Positions 15,883 to 25,638 of a stretch of DNA of 64,000 bases are shown here, one piece after another. How positions within the stretch are numbered: the stretch's first letter is position 1; every line of letters starts with the position of its first letter. The notes beneath the pieces are model-generated. The model was not told the origin of the DNA, made no database searches, and worked only from the letters and a program-made list of their open reading frames with translations. This stretch comes from an uncultured Massilia sp. (GTDB taxonomy: Bacteria; Pseudomonadota; Gammaproteobacteria; Burkholderiales; Burkholderiaceae_D): positions 1 through 64,000 of the forward strand of contig NZ_CAJYEB010000025.1 of NCBI RefSeq assembly GCF_913773735.1. The letters run 5' to 3'. Made by a program: the position numbers and the translations under genes.

Positions 15883-16761
15883 ATGTCTTCCTCGATGTTC
15901 GCTTCCCTGCTGACGGTGCTGTTCGACGGCATCGCCTTCGGCATGATCCTGTTCCTGATCTCGGTCGGCCTGTCCATCACGATGGGCGTGATGCGGGTCG
16001 TCAACCTGGCCCACTGCGGCTTCGCGATGATCGGCGGCTACCTGACCTATGCGCTCACCGCGCTGGCGGACCTGCCGTTCGCCGCCGCCGTGCCGCTCGC
16101 GGTGCTGGGCACGATGGCCATCGGCGCCGTGCTCGAACGCACCGTGTATTCCTGGGTCTACGGCCAGAGCGAACTGGGCCAGGTCCTGATGACCATCGGC
16201 CTGACCTTCGTCATGATCGCCAGCGCGAACGCGCTGTTCGGCTCCTCGATCCAGAACATCCCCGTGCCCGACGCCTTGCGCACCACCTGGCAGGCGGGTC
16301 CGGTCGGCCTGCCGGTGTACCGCCTGTTCCTGATCGCGGTGGCCGCCGCCTGCGGCGCGCTGATCTGGCTGGCGCTGGAACGCACCGAGGCCGGCGCGCG
16401 GCTGCGCGCCGCCGTCGACAACGCCCGCATGGCCGGCTGCATCGGCATCGACGTCAAGGCGCTGTTCGCGCTGACCTTCGCGATCGGCTGCGGTTTCGCC
16501 GGCCTGGGCGGGGCGCTGGGCGCGGACATCTTCCCGCTCGAACCGTTCTACGCGCTGCACTACCTGGTGCTGGTGCTGATCGTCGTCTCGGTCGGCGGCC
16601 TGGGCAGCATCAAGGGCACGCTGCTGGCGGCGCTGATGCTGGGCCTCGTCGACACCCTGGGCCGCTACTACCTGCCGGCCGGTGGCGGCATCGTGATCTA
16701 CCTGGCGACGCTGCTGCTCCTGCTGCTGCGCCCCCACGGACTTTTCGGAAGACCCGCATGA
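15883..16761 (+). CDS. Branched-chain-type ABC transporter permease, LivH family
   Basis: A 292-aa inner-membrane permease with about eight hydrophobic segments. It shows LivH hallmarks (VLFDGIAFGMILFLISVGLS, GVMRVVNLAHCGFAMIGGY, VVSVGGLGSIKGTLLAALMLG) and ends LLRPHGLFGRPA. AAGGAGGAGG precedes ATG 15883; an upstream in-frame ATG has no such site. It ends ATGA into the livM gene. It should form the channel with the next gene, powered by the two ATPases that follow. Confidence 0.92.
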   Translation: MSSSMFASLLTVLFDGIAFGMILFLISVGLSITMGVMRVVNLAHCGFAMIGGYLTYALTALADLPFAAAVPLAVLGTMAIGAVLERTVYSWVYGQSELGQVLMTIGLTFVMIASANALFGSSIQNIPVPDALRTTWQAGPVGLPVYRLFLIAVAAACGALIWLALERTEAGARLRAAVDNARMAGCIGIDVKALFALTFAIGCGFAGLGGALGADIFPLEPFYALHYLVLVLIVVSVGGLGSIKGTLLAALMLGLVDTLGRYYLPAGGGIVIYLATLLLLLLRPHGLFGRPA

Positions 16762-17762
16762 ATATCCATACCTCCCGTACCCTGCTGCCCGCCGGCGCGC
16801 TGCCGCACTACCGCCTCGGCGCGATGGACGTCCTGCCCTGGGTCGTCGCCATCGGCGCGTTCTTCGCCTTCGACACCTACCTGTCGCTGGGCGCCCAGAT
16901 CCTGGTGATGGTGATCTTCGGCCTCTCGCTCGACCTGGCGCTCGGCTTCGCCGGCATCAACACGCTGGGCCACGCCGCCTTCTTCGGGGTCGGCGCCTAC
17001 GCCGCCGGCTACTGGAACCTGCACGTGGCGCCGGAAGCGTTCGGCGGCCTGCTGGCGGCCGGCGTGGCGGCGGGCGTCGTCGGCCTGCTGTCCGGCTGGC
17101 TGCTGCTGCGCACCCATGGCCTGGCGCTCCTGATGCTGACCATGGTCGTGACCGTCCTGCTGCACGAGGTGGCGAACGCCTGGGGCAGCGTCACCGGCGG
17201 CGCCGACGGCCTGTCGGGCATCGCCGTCGACCCGCTGTTCGGCGCCTTCCAGTTCGACCTGTTCGGCAAGACCGCCTACCTGTACGCGCTGGGGGTGCTG
17301 TTCCTCGTGTTCCTGGTGGTGCGCACGGTGGCCAACTCGCCGTTCGGCCTGTCGATCCGCGGCATCCGCGAGAACACCCGGCGCATGCACCTGGTGGGCG
17401 CCTCGGTGCACCTGCGCCTGGTCGCGGCCTACACGCTGTCGGCGTTCCTGGCGGGCATCGCCGGCGGGCTGGCGGCGCAGATCACCCGCAACGTGAGCCT
17501 GGACCGCCTGACTTTCCAGCTTTCCGGCGACATCCTGATCATGCTGATCATCGGCGGCGTCGGCCGCCTGTACGGCGCCTTCATCGGCATTCCGCTGTAC
17601 ATGCTGATGCTGGACCGCGCGGCCGAGGTGAATCCCTTCCACTGGATGTTCTTCGTCGGCCTGGCCTTGATCCTGCTGGTGCGCTTCGCGCCCGGCGGCC
17701 TGATGACGCTGGGCCGGCGCTGGCGCCTGGCGGCGCGGCGCGGCCAGGGAGGCAAGCCATGA
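16758..17762 (+). CDS. Branched-chain-type ABC transporter permease, LivM family
   Basis: A 334-aa inner-membrane permease. Family features are DLALGFAGINTLGHAAFFGVGAYAAG, SPFGLSIRGIRENTRRMHLVGASV, and the closing FAPGGLMTLGRRWR. The first 25 residues are cytoplasmic and polar. Both ends overlap neighbours by 4 bp (ATGA), so the operon is tightly coupled. It pairs with the LivH-type permease. Confidence 0.92.
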   Translation: MNIHTSRTLLPAGALPHYRLGAMDVLPWVVAIGAFFAFDTYLSLGAQILVMVIFGLSLDLALGFAGINTLGHAAFFGVGAYAAGYWNLHVAPEAFGGLLAAGVAAGVVGLLSGWLLLRTHGLALLMLTMVVTVLLHEVANAWGSVTGGADGLSGIAVDPLFGAFQFDLFGKTAYLYALGVLFLVFLVVRTVANSPFGLSIRGIRENTRRMHLVGASVHLRLVAAYTLSAFLAGIAGGLAAQITRNVSLDRLTFQLSGDILIMLIIGGVGRLYGAFIGIPLYMLMLDRAAEVNPFHWMFFVGLALILLVRFAPGGLMTLGRRWRLAARRGQGGKP

Positions 17763-18511
17763 GCTACGCACTCGAGACACGCGGCCTGTGCAAGCGCTTC
17801 GGCGCGATCCAGGTGACCAAGAGCGTCGACCTGCGGATCGCCCACGGCGCGCGCCATGCGCTGATCGGCCCGAACGGGGCGGGCAAGACCACGCTGGTCA
17901 ACCTGTGCACCGGCATGTTCAAGCCCAGCAGCGGCGCGATCCTGCTCAACGGCAGCGACATCACCTCGGCGTCGGCGCAGCGCCGCGTCGGCGGCGGCCT
18001 GGTGCGCACCTTCCAGATCAACACGCTGTTCAACGGCTTGACCGTGGCCGAGAACCTCGCCATCCCGGTGGCGCAGCGCCTGGGCCGCAGCTGGAAGCCG
18101 TGGGGCCGCACCGGCGGCGACCGGGCCGTGGCCGAGGAAGTGGTGCGCCTGATGGACGAGCTGAACCTGCTGGCGCTGGCCTCGAAGACCATCGCCGACC
18201 TGGCCTACGGCCAGCGCCGGCTGGTGGAGATCGCGATCGCCATGGCGCTGCAGCCGAAGGTGCTGCTGCTGGACGAGCCGGCGGCCGGCATCCCGAACGG
18301 CGAGAGCGGCATGATCCTGGACCTGCTCGAGCGCCTGCCGGACGCGATGTCGATCGTCTTCATCGAACACGACATGAACCTGGTGTTCCGCTTCGCCCGC
18401 CGCATCTCGGTGCTGGTCGAGGGCGCGGTGCTGCTCGAGGGTTCGGTCGACGAGATCCGCAACGACCAGCGCGTGCGGGACGTGTACCTGGGAAGGCGCC
18501 ACCATGACTAG
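17759..18511 (+). CDS. ABC transporter ATPase, LivG family
   Basis: A 250-aa cytoplasmic ATPase. Walker A GPNGAGKTT lies at about 37-45, a TFQ Q-loop at RTFQINTLFNGLTVAENL, Walker B at VLLLDEPAAG, and the switch His at FIEHDMNLV. The signature motif is degenerate (LAYGQRR in place of LSGGQ), as is common in LivG proteins. It overlaps livM (4 bp) and the livF gene (8 bp). Confidence 0.92.
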   Translation: MSYALETRGLCKRFGAIQVTKSVDLRIAHGARHALIGPNGAGKTTLVNLCTGMFKPSSGAILLNGSDITSASAQRRVGGGLVRTFQINTLFNGLTVAENLAIPVAQRLGRSWKPWGRTGGDRAVAEEVVRLMDELNLLALASKTIADLAYGQRRLVEIAIAMALQPKVLLLDEPAAGIPNGESGMILDLLERLPDAMSIVFIEHDMNLVFRFARRISVLVEGAVLLEGSVDEIRNDQRVRDVYLGRRHHD

Positions 18512-19226
18512 ATTGCTCGAGATCGCCGGCCTGCGCGCCGGGTACCGCGACGCCGTCGTCATCGACGACCTGGCGCTCGCCATGGATGCCGGCGAATCGC
18601 TGGCCCTGCTGGGACGCAACGGCGTCGGCAAGAGCACGCTGCTCGCCACGCTGATGGGGCTGACGACGATGTCGCGCGGCAGCATCCGCCTGCAGGGCAG
18701 CGAGATCGCCGCGCTGGCCAGCCACCGCCGCAACGCCGCCGGCCTGGGCTACGTGCCGCAGGAGCGCGAGATCTTCGCGTCCCTGAGCGTCGAACAGAAC
18801 CTGCGCGTGGCGCTGCGCCCGGGGCCGTGGAACGTCGCGCAAGTCTACGACCTGTTTCCGCGCCTGGAGGAACGGCGCGCCAATTTCGGCAACCAGCTCT
18901 CGGGCGGCGAACAGCAGATGCTGGCGATGGGCCGCGCGCTGGTGGGCAACCCGCGCCTGCTGCTGCTCGACGAGCCGCTCGAGGGGCTGTCGCCGATCAT
19001 GATGGACGTGCTGCTGGACGCCATCAAGGCCCTGAAGGACAGCGGCCTGGCGCTGGTGCTGGTGGAACAGCACGCCCACATGGCGCTGGAAGTGACCGAC
19101 CGCGTCGTCGTGCTCGACCGCGGCCGCATCGTGCACCAGGGCACGAGCGCCGCCTTCCTGGCCGACGAGGCGCACATGGGCCGCCTGCTCGGGCTCGCGC
19201 AGGAGGACAGCATCGCAACAGACTGA
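18504..19226 (+). CDS. ABC transporter ATPase, LivF family
   Basis: A 240-aa ATPase: Walker A GRNGVGKST (37-45), signature LSGGEQQMLAMGRAL, Walker B LLLLDEPLEGLSP, and LVEQHAHMAL with the H-loop. It completes the five-part transporter 14511-19226. Transcription probably continues into the porin gene 95 bp downstream, since no terminator is evident. Confidence 0.92.
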   Translation: MTRLLEIAGLRAGYRDAVVIDDLALAMDAGESLALLGRNGVGKSTLLATLMGLTTMSRGSIRLQGSEIAALASHRRNAAGLGYVPQEREIFASLSVEQNLRVALRPGPWNVAQVYDLFPRLEERRANFGNQLSGGEQQMLAMGRALVGNPRLLLLDEPLEGLSPIMMDVLLDAIKALKDSGLALVLVEQHAHMALEVTDRVVVLDRGRIVHQGTSAAFLADEAHMGRLLGLAQEDSIATD

Positions 19227-19321
19227 CGGCGCACCTGCCGCGCGCTGTCGGGATCATCATCGAAGCAGCAAACCATACAAGAAGCGAGCTGCCGCGCGGC
19301 GATTACAACGGAGGAGACACC

Positions 19322-20434
19322 ATGAAGACGAGCATCAACAAGGGCGCGCTGGCCATGCTGGCCATACTAAGCGCCGTGACGGCGCCGGCGGTCCGGGCGC
19401 AGACGCAGGTCCAGGTCTACGGCCTGATCGACGCGGCGTTCGAGCACCTGAACAATACCGCGCCGAACGGCGCCGGCGTGACGCGCATGCCGGGCCTGTC
19501 CGGCGGCCAGTTCCCGTCGCGGATCGGCTTTCGCGGCACCGAGGAACTGGGCGGCGGCTTGAAGGCCGTGTTCACGCTGGAGAACGGCTTCCAGCCGGAT
19601 ACGGGCGGCCTGAACCAGGGCGGGCGCCTGTTCGGCCGCCAGGCCTGGGTGGGCCTGGCCGGCGACTGGGGCCTCGTGTCGCTGGGCCGCACCTACAGCA
19701 TGCTGTACTTCACCTTCTTCGACACCGACGTCATCGGCCCCGCGCAGATGTCGATCGGCGCGCTCGACCTGCTGTTGCCGAACCTGCGCAACGACAATTC
19801 GATCTCGTACAAGGGCACGTTCAACGGCGTCACCGTGGGCGCCGGCTACACGCTGGGACGCGACGCCTCGGCCGCCGGCGGCCCGTCGGCGACCAACTGC
19901 GGCGGCGAGAACGCGGCCGACAGCAAGGCCTGCCGCGGCTGGAACGCCATGCTCGCCTACGACACCAAGGGCTGGGGCGTGACGGCCGGCTACGACACGT
20001 ACAACGGCGGCACCGGCGCCGCGGCGGCCTTCGGCCCCAACCGCAGCAACCTGTCCGACACGCGCTGGCACCTGGGCGCCTACGGCAGGTTCGGTCCGGT
20101 CAAGGTGGGCGGCGGCCTGGTGCGCCGCGACAACGAGGGCAATGCCGCCACCCCGCGCAGCGACCTCGCCTACGTCGGCGCCAGCTGGGGCGTGAGCACG
20201 GCCGTCGTGCTGGACGCCCAGGTCGCGCGCCTGGACTTCAAGAGCAGCGCCAACGACACGAACATGTATCTGCTGCGCGCCAACTACAACTTCTCCAAGC
20301 GCACCGTGGTCTACGCGGGCGCCGGCCGCGTGCGCAACGGCGGGGCCGCCGCGGTGGCGGTGAGCGCCGGCGCCACCGTGGTGGCGGGAGGATCGCAGAA
20401 CGGCCTTACGGCCGGCATCCGGCACGCGTTCTGA
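19322..20434 (+). CDS. Outer-membrane porin (betaproteobacterial general porin family)
   Basis: A 370-aa trimeric-type porin with signal peptide 1-26 (ending VRA). The mature start TQVQVYGLIDAAFEH and the segments GFRGTEELGGGLKAVFTLENGF, LFGRQAWVGLAG and LGRTYS are typical of Gram-negative porins in Burkholderiales. It ends in IRHAF with a terminal Phe. GGAGGAGA precedes the ATG. Placed inside the aromatic operon, it probably lets the aromatic acid or its breakdown substrates into the periplasm for the ABC transporter. Confidence 0.93.
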   Translation: MKTSINKGALAMLAILSAVTAPAVRAQTQVQVYGLIDAAFEHLNNTAPNGAGVTRMPGLSGGQFPSRIGFRGTEELGGGLKAVFTLENGFQPDTGGLNQGGRLFGRQAWVGLAGDWGLVSLGRTYSMLYFTFFDTDVIGPAQMSIGALDLLLPNLRNDNSISYKGTFNGVTVGAGYTLGRDASAAGGPSATNCGGENAADSKACRGWNAMLAYDTKGWGVTAGYDTYNGGTGAAAAFGPNRSNLSDTRWHLGAYGRFGPVKVGGGLVRRDNEGNAATPRSDLAYVGASWGVSTAVVLDAQVARLDFKSSANDTNMYLLRANYNFSKRTVVYAGAGRVRNGGAAAVAVSAGATVVAGGSQNGLTAGIRHAF

Positions 20435-20484
20435 GCGCCGGAACCTTTCAACGACTTAACCAGCAAACAAGCAAGGAGGCAGAC

Positions 20485-21681
20485 ATGGCGGAAAACCGCG
20501 GCGTAGTCTACATGGGGCAGGGCAAGGTCGAAGTGCACGACATCCCGTTCCCGAAACTGGAAGACCCGAAGGGGCGCAAGATCGAGCACGGCGTGATCCT
20601 GCGCGTGGTCTCGACCAATATCTGCGGCTCGGACCAGCACATGGTGCGCGGCCGCACCACCGCGCCGGTCGGCCTCGTGCTCGGCCACGAGATCACCGGC
20701 GAGGTGCTGGAAGTCGGGCGCGACGTCGAGACGCTCAAGAAGGGCGACCTGGTCTCGGTACCGTTCAACGTGGCCTGCGGACGCTGCCGCACCTGCAAGG
20801 AGCAGCATACCGGCGTGTGCCTGAACGTCAACGAGTCGCGCGCCGGCGGCGCCTACGGCTATGTCGACATGGGCGGCTGGATCGGCGGCCAGGCCGAGTA
20901 CGTGATGGTGCCGTACGCCGACTTCAACCTGCTCAAGTTCCCGGACCGCGACAAGGCGATGGCCAAGATCCGCGACCTGACCTGCCTGTCCGACATCCTG
21001 CCCACCGGCTACCACGGCGCGGTCACGGCCGGCGTGCGTCCCGGCAGCACCGTGTACATCGCCGGCGCCGGCCCGGTCGGCATGGCGGCGGCGGCCTCGG
21101 CGCGCCTGCTCGGCGCGGCGGTGACGATCGTCGGCGACGTCAATCCGGTGCGCCTGGCGCATGCGCGCGCGGTCGGCTTCGAGACCGTCGACCTGTCGCA
21201 GGATGCCACGCTGGCCGACCAGATCGCGCAGATCCTGGGCACGCCGGAAGTCGACTGCGCCGTCGATTGCGTCGGCTTCGAGGCGCGCGGCCACGGCCAT
21301 GCGGGCGCCCAGCACGAGGCGCCGGCCACGGTGCTGAACTCGCTGATGGAAGTCACCCGCGCGGCCGGCCGGATCGGCATCCCGGGCCTGTACGTGACCG
21401 ACGACCCGGGCGCCGTGGACAGCGCCGCCAGGCACGGCAGCCTGTCGATCCGCTTCGGCCTGGGCTGGGCCAAGTCGCACAGCTTCCATACCGGCCAGAC
21501 CCCGGTCATGAAGTACAACCGCGGGCTGATGCAGGCGATCCTGTGGGACCGCATCAACGTGGCCGAAGTGGTCAACGTGCAGGTGATCAGCCTGGACGAG
21601 GCGCCCACCGGCTACGGCGAGTTCGACGCCGGCGTGCCGAAGAAATTCGTCATCGACCCGCATCGCCTGCTGGCCGCCTGA
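20485..21681 (+). CDS. fdhA: Glutathione-independent formaldehyde dehydrogenase
   Basis: A 398-aa zinc-dependent medium-chain dehydrogenase that oxidises formaldehyde to formate with NAD. The catalytic zinc region is NICGSDQHM and GHEITGEV, the structural zinc set CGRCRTCKEQHTGVC, and the dinucleotide fold IAGAGPVGMAAAASA. The long insert around VGFEARGHGHAGAQHEAP is characteristic of the P. putida FdhA type. Formaldehyde is the by-product of VanAB-type demethylation, which explains its place directly before vanB. AAGGAGG precedes the ATG. Confidence 0.93.
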   Translation: MAENRGVVYMGQGKVEVHDIPFPKLEDPKGRKIEHGVILRVVSTNICGSDQHMVRGRTTAPVGLVLGHEITGEVLEVGRDVETLKKGDLVSVPFNVACGRCRTCKEQHTGVCLNVNESRAGGAYGYVDMGGWIGGQAEYVMVPYADFNLLKFPDRDKAMAKIRDLTCLSDILPTGYHGAVTAGVRPGSTVYIAGAGPVGMAAAASARLLGAAVTIVGDVNPVRLAHARAVGFETVDLSQDATLADQIAQILGTPEVDCAVDCVGFEARGHGHAGAQHEAPATVLNSLMEVTRAAGRIGIPGLYVTDDPGAVDSAARHGSLSIRFGLGWAKSHSFHTGQTPVMKYNRGLMQAILWDRINVAEVVNVQVISLDEAPTGYGEFDAGVPKKFVIDPHRLLAA

Positions 21682-21689
21682 CGCACCCC

Positions 21690-21714
21690 GTGCCCCGGCC
21701 GGCGGCCGGGGCAC
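21690..21714. promoter_or_regulatory. Strong hairpin between fdhA and vanB
   Basis: GTGCCCCGGCC-GGC-GGCCGGGGCAC is an 11-bp perfect stem with a three-base loop, 8 bp after the fdhA stop. No T-run follows. It is more likely an RNA-processing or stability element in the operon than a full terminator. Confidence 0.55.
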
Positions 21715-21737
21715 GCCTCTCCGAACCTGGAACTACC

Positions 21738-22691
21738 ATGAATACACTCGCCGTCAAGGTCGTCAAGAAGACCAGGGAAGCCGACGACATCGTCAGCTTC
21801 GAATTCGCCAGCGCGGATGGCCGGCCGCTACCGCCGTTCTCCGCCGGCTCCCACATCGACGTGCACGTGGGGCAGGGCCTGGTGCGCCAGTACTCGCTGT
21901 GCAACGACCCGCAAGACACCCACCGCTACCAGATCGCGGTGCTGAAGGACCCGCGGTCGCGCGGCGGCTCCGTCGCCGTGCACGACACCATCGCCGAGGG
22001 CGACGTGGTGCAGATCGGGGCGCCGCGCAACCACTTCCCGCTGGTCCCGGCGGGCCACTACCTGCTGCTGGCCGGCGGCATCGGCGTCACGCCGATCCTG
22101 TGCATGGCCGAGCGCCTGGCCCGCACCGGCGCCGCCTTCGACATGCACTACTGCACCCGCGCGCCGGAGCGCACCGCGTTCGTGGCGCGCATCGCCGGCT
22201 CGTCCTTCGCCGACCGGGTGCGGTTCCACTTCGACAGCGAGGAGGGCGGCCGCATCGACCTGCAGGCGGTGCTGGACGCCGCGCCGCCGGACACCCACGT
22301 CTACGTCTGCGGGCCGGGCGGCTTCATCGACTTCGTGACCGCCATGGCGCGCGCCAGGGGCTGGCCGGACGAGCGGGTCCACTTCGAGTACTTCGGCGCG
22401 GCTCCCGCCGACACGAGCGGCGACCGCGCGTTCGAGGTGAAGATCGCCAGCAGCGGCGCGGTCTACACGATCCCGGCCGACCAGCCGGTGACGCTCGCGC
22501 TGCAGCGGCACGGCATCGACATCATGGTGTCGTGCGAGCAGGGCGTGTGCGGCACCTGCGTCACGCGCGTGCTGGAGGGCGAACCGGAACACCGCGACGT
22601 CTACCTGACCGACGAGGAAAAGGCCGCCAACGACCAGTTCACGCCGTGCTGCTCGCGTGCCCGCTCGGCCTGCCTGGTGCTGGACCTGTAA
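21738..22691 (+). CDS. vanB: Vanillate O-demethylase reductase subunit
   Basis: A 317-aa class IA-type reductase passing electrons from NAD(P)H to VanA. Domains in order: flavin-binding (RQYSLCNDP, about 55-63), NAD-binding (LLLAGGIGVTPILCMAERL; YVCGPGGF), and a C-terminal plant-type [2Fe-2S] ferredoxin (CEQGVCGTC, then a last Cys in FTPCC). It is separated from vanA, which lies on the other strand beyond the transporter genes. It could serve both Rieske oxygenases in this window, as no second reductase is present. Confidence 0.93.
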   Translation: MNTLAVKVVKKTREADDIVSFEFASADGRPLPPFSAGSHIDVHVGQGLVRQYSLCNDPQDTHRYQIAVLKDPRSRGGSVAVHDTIAEGDVVQIGAPRNHFPLVPAGHYLLLAGGIGVTPILCMAERLARTGAAFDMHYCTRAPERTAFVARIAGSSFADRVRFHFDSEEGGRIDLQAVLDAAPPDTHVYVCGPGGFIDFVTAMARARGWPDERVHFEYFGAAPADTSGDRAFEVKIASSGAVYTIPADQPVTLALQRHGIDIMVSCEQGVCGTCVTRVLEGEPEHRDVYLTDEEKAANDQFTPCCSRARSACLVLDL

Positions 22692-22708
22692 CCGTATCGG
22701 AATCGATC

Positions 22709-23836
22709 ATGAGCACCGCCATCGCCAGCGACCTGCGCGCCATCCCCTGCACCCTGATGCGGGGCGGGACGTCGCGCGGCCCGTTCTTCCTGGAATCCGA
22801 CCTGCCTGCCGACCCGGCCGCGCGCGACCGCGTGCTGCTGGCCGCCATGGGCTCGCCCGACCGCCGCCAGATCGACGGCCTGGGCGGCGCCCATCCGCTC
22901 ACCAGCAAGGTCGGCATCGTCCGTCCCGGCACCACGCCGGGCGTCGACCTCGACTTCCTGTTCGCCCAACTGCAGCCGGATTCGGACCAGGTGGACGTCA
23001 CGCCCAACTGCGGCAACATGCTCGCGGCCGTGCTGCCGTTCGCGCTGGAACGCGGCCTGCTGCCGCTGCGCGAGGGCACCACCACGGCGCGCGTGCTGAC
23101 CCTGAACACCGGCATGCAGTGCGACGTGACCGTGCAGACGCCGGGCGCGCGCCTGCAATATGCGGGCGACGCCCGCATCGACGGCGTGCCCGGCACGGCC
23201 GCGCCGATCACCATCGCGTTCCTCGACACGGCCGGCTCGGTGTGCGCCGGCCTGCTGCCCACCGGGCGCGTGCGCGACACGATCGTCGCCGACGGCGCGG
23301 GTCACGGCGGCATCGACGTCACCTGCATCGACAACGGCATGCCGATGGTGCTGATGCGCGCGCGCGACCTGGGCCGCAGCGGCTACGAGACCGTGGCCGA
23401 ACTGAACGCCGACGCGGCGCTCAAGGCCAGGCTGGAAGCGCTGCGCCTGGCCGCCGGACGCCTGATGGGCCTGGGCGACGTGGCCGCGAAGAGCTATCCG
23501 AAGATGTGCCTGCTCGCGCCGCCCCTGGCCGGCGGCGCGGTGGCCACGCGCTGCTTCATCCCGCACGTCTGCCACGACGCCATCGGCGTGCTGGCGGCCG
23601 TGACGGTCGCCACCGCCTGCGTGCTCGCGGGGTCGGTGGCCGACGGCATCGCGCGGGTGGCGCCGGGGGACACGAAGACCGTGTCGGTCGAGCATCCGAC
23701 CGGCGAATTCAGCGTCGAGCTGGGCCTGGCCGCGGACGATCCGCAGCGGGTCGAGCGCGCCGCGCTGCTGCGCACGGCCAGGCCGATCATGCGCGGCGAA
23801 GTACTGATACCCGACCACACCAACGAAGGACGATAG
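22709..23836 (+). CDS. galD: 4-Oxalomesaconate tautomerase (PrpF family)
   Basis: A 375-aa PrpF-fold isomerase. It opens with AIPCTLMRGGTSRGPFFLESDLP and contains LGGAHPLTSKVGIV, the VDVTPNCGNMLAAV active-site region and AKSYPKMCLLAPP. In gallate degradation GalD converts the keto form of 4-oxalomesaconate to the enol form used by the hydratase. The PrpF family also includes 2-methylaconitate isomerase; the neighbours (LigJ, LigK types) decide for GalD/LigU. It starts ATG 22709, 17 bp after vanB. Confidence 0.9.
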   Translation: MSTAIASDLRAIPCTLMRGGTSRGPFFLESDLPADPAARDRVLLAAMGSPDRRQIDGLGGAHPLTSKVGIVRPGTTPGVDLDFLFAQLQPDSDQVDVTPNCGNMLAAVLPFALERGLLPLREGTTTARVLTLNTGMQCDVTVQTPGARLQYAGDARIDGVPGTAAPITIAFLDTAGSVCAGLLPTGRVRDTIVADGAGHGGIDVTCIDNGMPMVLMRARDLGRSGYETVAELNADAALKARLEALRLAAGRLMGLGDVAAKSYPKMCLLAPPLAGGAVATRCFIPHVCHDAIGVLAAVTVATACVLAGSVADGIARVAPGDTKTVSVEHPTGEFSVELGLAADDPQRVERAALLRTARPIMRGEVLIPDHTNEGR

Positions 23837-23837
23837 G

Positions 23838-24875
23838 ATGCGAGCTCCCCTCATCATCGACTGCCACGGCCACTACACCACGGCGCCGCGGGCACTGGAA
23901 GACTGGCGCCGGCGCCAGATCGACGGCCTCGCCGATCCGGCGCTGGCGCCGAGCGCGGCGGCGCTGAAGATTTCCGACGACGAACTGCGCGAATCGATCG
24001 AGAACAACCAGCTGCGCCTGATGCGCGAACGCGGCTCGGACCTGACGATCTTCTCGCCGCGCGCCAGCTTCATGGCCCACCACATCGGCAATCTCGAGAC
24101 CAGCGCCACCTGGGCCGCGATCTGCAACGAACTGTGCCACCGCGTGGCGCAGCTGTTCCCGGACCACTTCATCGGCGCGGCCATGCTGCCGCAGTCGCCC
24201 GGCGTCGATCCGAGGACCTGCATTCCGGAGCTGGAGCGCTGCGTCAAGGAATACGGCTTCGTCGGCATCAACCTGAACCCGGACCCGTCCGGCGGCCACT
24301 GGACGTCGCCGCCGTTGTCGAGCCGCCACTGGTATCCGATCTACGAAAAGATGGTCGAGTACGACATCCCGGCGATGATCCACGTCTCGACCAGCTGCAA
24401 CCCGTGCTTCCACACGACCGGCGCGCACTACCTGAACGCCGACACGACGGCGTTCATGCAATGCCTGACCAGCGACCTGTTCAAGGATTTCCCGACCCTG
24501 AAGTTCCTGATTCCGCACGGCGGCGGCGCCGTGCCGTACCACTGGGGCCGGTTCCGCGGCCTGGCGCAGGAAATGAAGAAGCCGCTGCTGGAAGCGCACC
24601 TGCTGGAGAACATCTTCTTCGATACCTGCGTCTACCACCAGCCGGGCATCGACCTGCTCACGAAGGTCATCCCCGTGAAGAACGTGCTGTTCGCTTCGGA
24701 GATGATCGGCGCCGTGCGCGGCATCGATCCGGAGACCGGCCATTACTACGACGACACCAGGCGCTACATCGAGGCGGCGGCGCTGACGGACGAAGACCGC
24801 TTCCGGATCTTCGAAGGCAATGCGCGCCGCGTGTTCCCGCGCCTGGACGCGGCCTTGCAACGGAAAGGAAGGTAA
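23838..24875 (+). CDS. ligJ: 4-Oxalomesaconate hydratase (amidohydrolase, LigJ type)
   Basis: A 345-aa amidohydrolase-superfamily hydratase. It has the N-terminal metal site [12 protein letters not shown] (HxH), [24 protein letters not shown], and [18 protein letters not shown]. LigJ adds water to 4-oxalomesaconate giving 4-carboxy-4-hydroxy-2-oxoadipate. Pseudomonas putida uses an unrelated LmbE-like protein (GalB) for the same step, so the Sphingobium-type name is better. It starts one base after galD, with GAAGGACGATAGG upstream. Confidence 0.92.
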   Translation: MRAPLIIDCHGHYTTAPRALEDWRRRQIDGLADPALAPSAAALKISDDELRESIENNQLRLMRERGSDLTIFSPRASFMAHHIGNLETSATWAAICNELCHRVAQLFPDHFIGAAMLPQSPGVDPRTCIPELERCVKEYGFVGINLNPDPSGGHWTSPPLSSRHWYPIYEKMVEYDIPAMIHVSTSCNPCFHTTGAHYLNADTTAFMQCLTSDLFKDFPTLKFLIPHGGGAVPYHWGRFRGLAQEMKKPLLEAHLLENIFFDTCVYHQPGIDLLTKVIPVKNVLFASEMIGAVRGIDPETGHYYDDTRRYIEAAALTDEDRFRIFEGNARRVFPRLDAALQRKGR

Positions 24876-24877
24876 AC

Positions 24878-25576
24878 ATGAGTACTCCCGCGATGAACCA
24901 ACTCGGCGTCGTCTACCGCAACATCGTGCGCGCCGAGCGCGACGCCGCCGAGCGCCTGGGCCGGCTGGGCAGCGCCACCGTGCACGAGGCGATGGGCCGC
25001 GTCGGCCTGATGCACCCGGCCATGCGCCCGATCTGGCCGGACGCGCAGGTGTCCGGCACGGCCGTGACCGTGCTGCTGCACCCGGGCGACAACTGGATGC
25101 TGCACGTGGCGGCCGAGCAGATCCAGCCGGGCGACATCGTCGTCGCCGCCGTCACGGCCGCGTGCACGGACGGCTACTTCGGCGACCTGCTGGCCACCAG
25201 CTTCATGGCGCGCGGCGCCCGCGCGCTCGTCATCGACGCCGGCGTGCGCGACGTGCGCGTCCTGAAGGAGATGGGCTTTCCCGTATGGAGCCGCGCGATC
25301 AGCGCCAAGGGCACGATCAAGGCCACCCTCGGCTCCGTCAACATCCCCGTGGTCTGCGCCGGCGCGCTGGTGCATCCGGGCGACGTGGTCGTGGCCGACG
25401 ACGACGGCGTGGCCGTGGTGCCGGCAGCGGATGCGGCGCGCGTGGCCGACGCGGCCGGACGGCGCGAGGCGCTGGAAGGCGAGAAGCGCGCGAAGCTGGC
25501 GGCCGGCGTGCTGGGGCTGGACATGTACGCCATGCGCGAGCCGCTGGCGAAGGCGGGCCTCAGGTACATCGACTGA
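24878..25576 (+). CDS. ligK: 4-Carboxy-4-hydroxy-2-oxoadipate aldolase (LigK/GalC type)
   Basis: A 232-aa class II pyruvate aldolase of the RraA-like fold. It splits CHA to pyruvate and oxaloacetate, completing the gallate pathway. Motifs: [52 protein letters not shown] (metal/pyruvate region), and [17 protein letters not shown]. It starts 2 bp after ligJ with AAAGGAAGG upstream. Confidence 0.92.
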   Translation: MSTPAMNQLGVVYRNIVRAERDAAERLGRLGSATVHEAMGRVGLMHPAMRPIWPDAQVSGTAVTVLLHPGDNWMLHVAAEQIQPGDIVVAAVTAACTDGYFGDLLATSFMARGARALVIDAGVRDVRVLKEMGFPVWSRAISAKGTIKATLGSVNIPVVCAGALVHPGDVVVADDDGVAVVPAADAARVADAAGRREALEGEKRAKLAAGVLGLDMYAMREPLAKAGLRYID

Positions 25577-25638
25577 GCCGGCGGCGGCCGGCGGTGCCCG
25601 GACATGCGAACATCACCACATCAACCAACATCCAAGCC

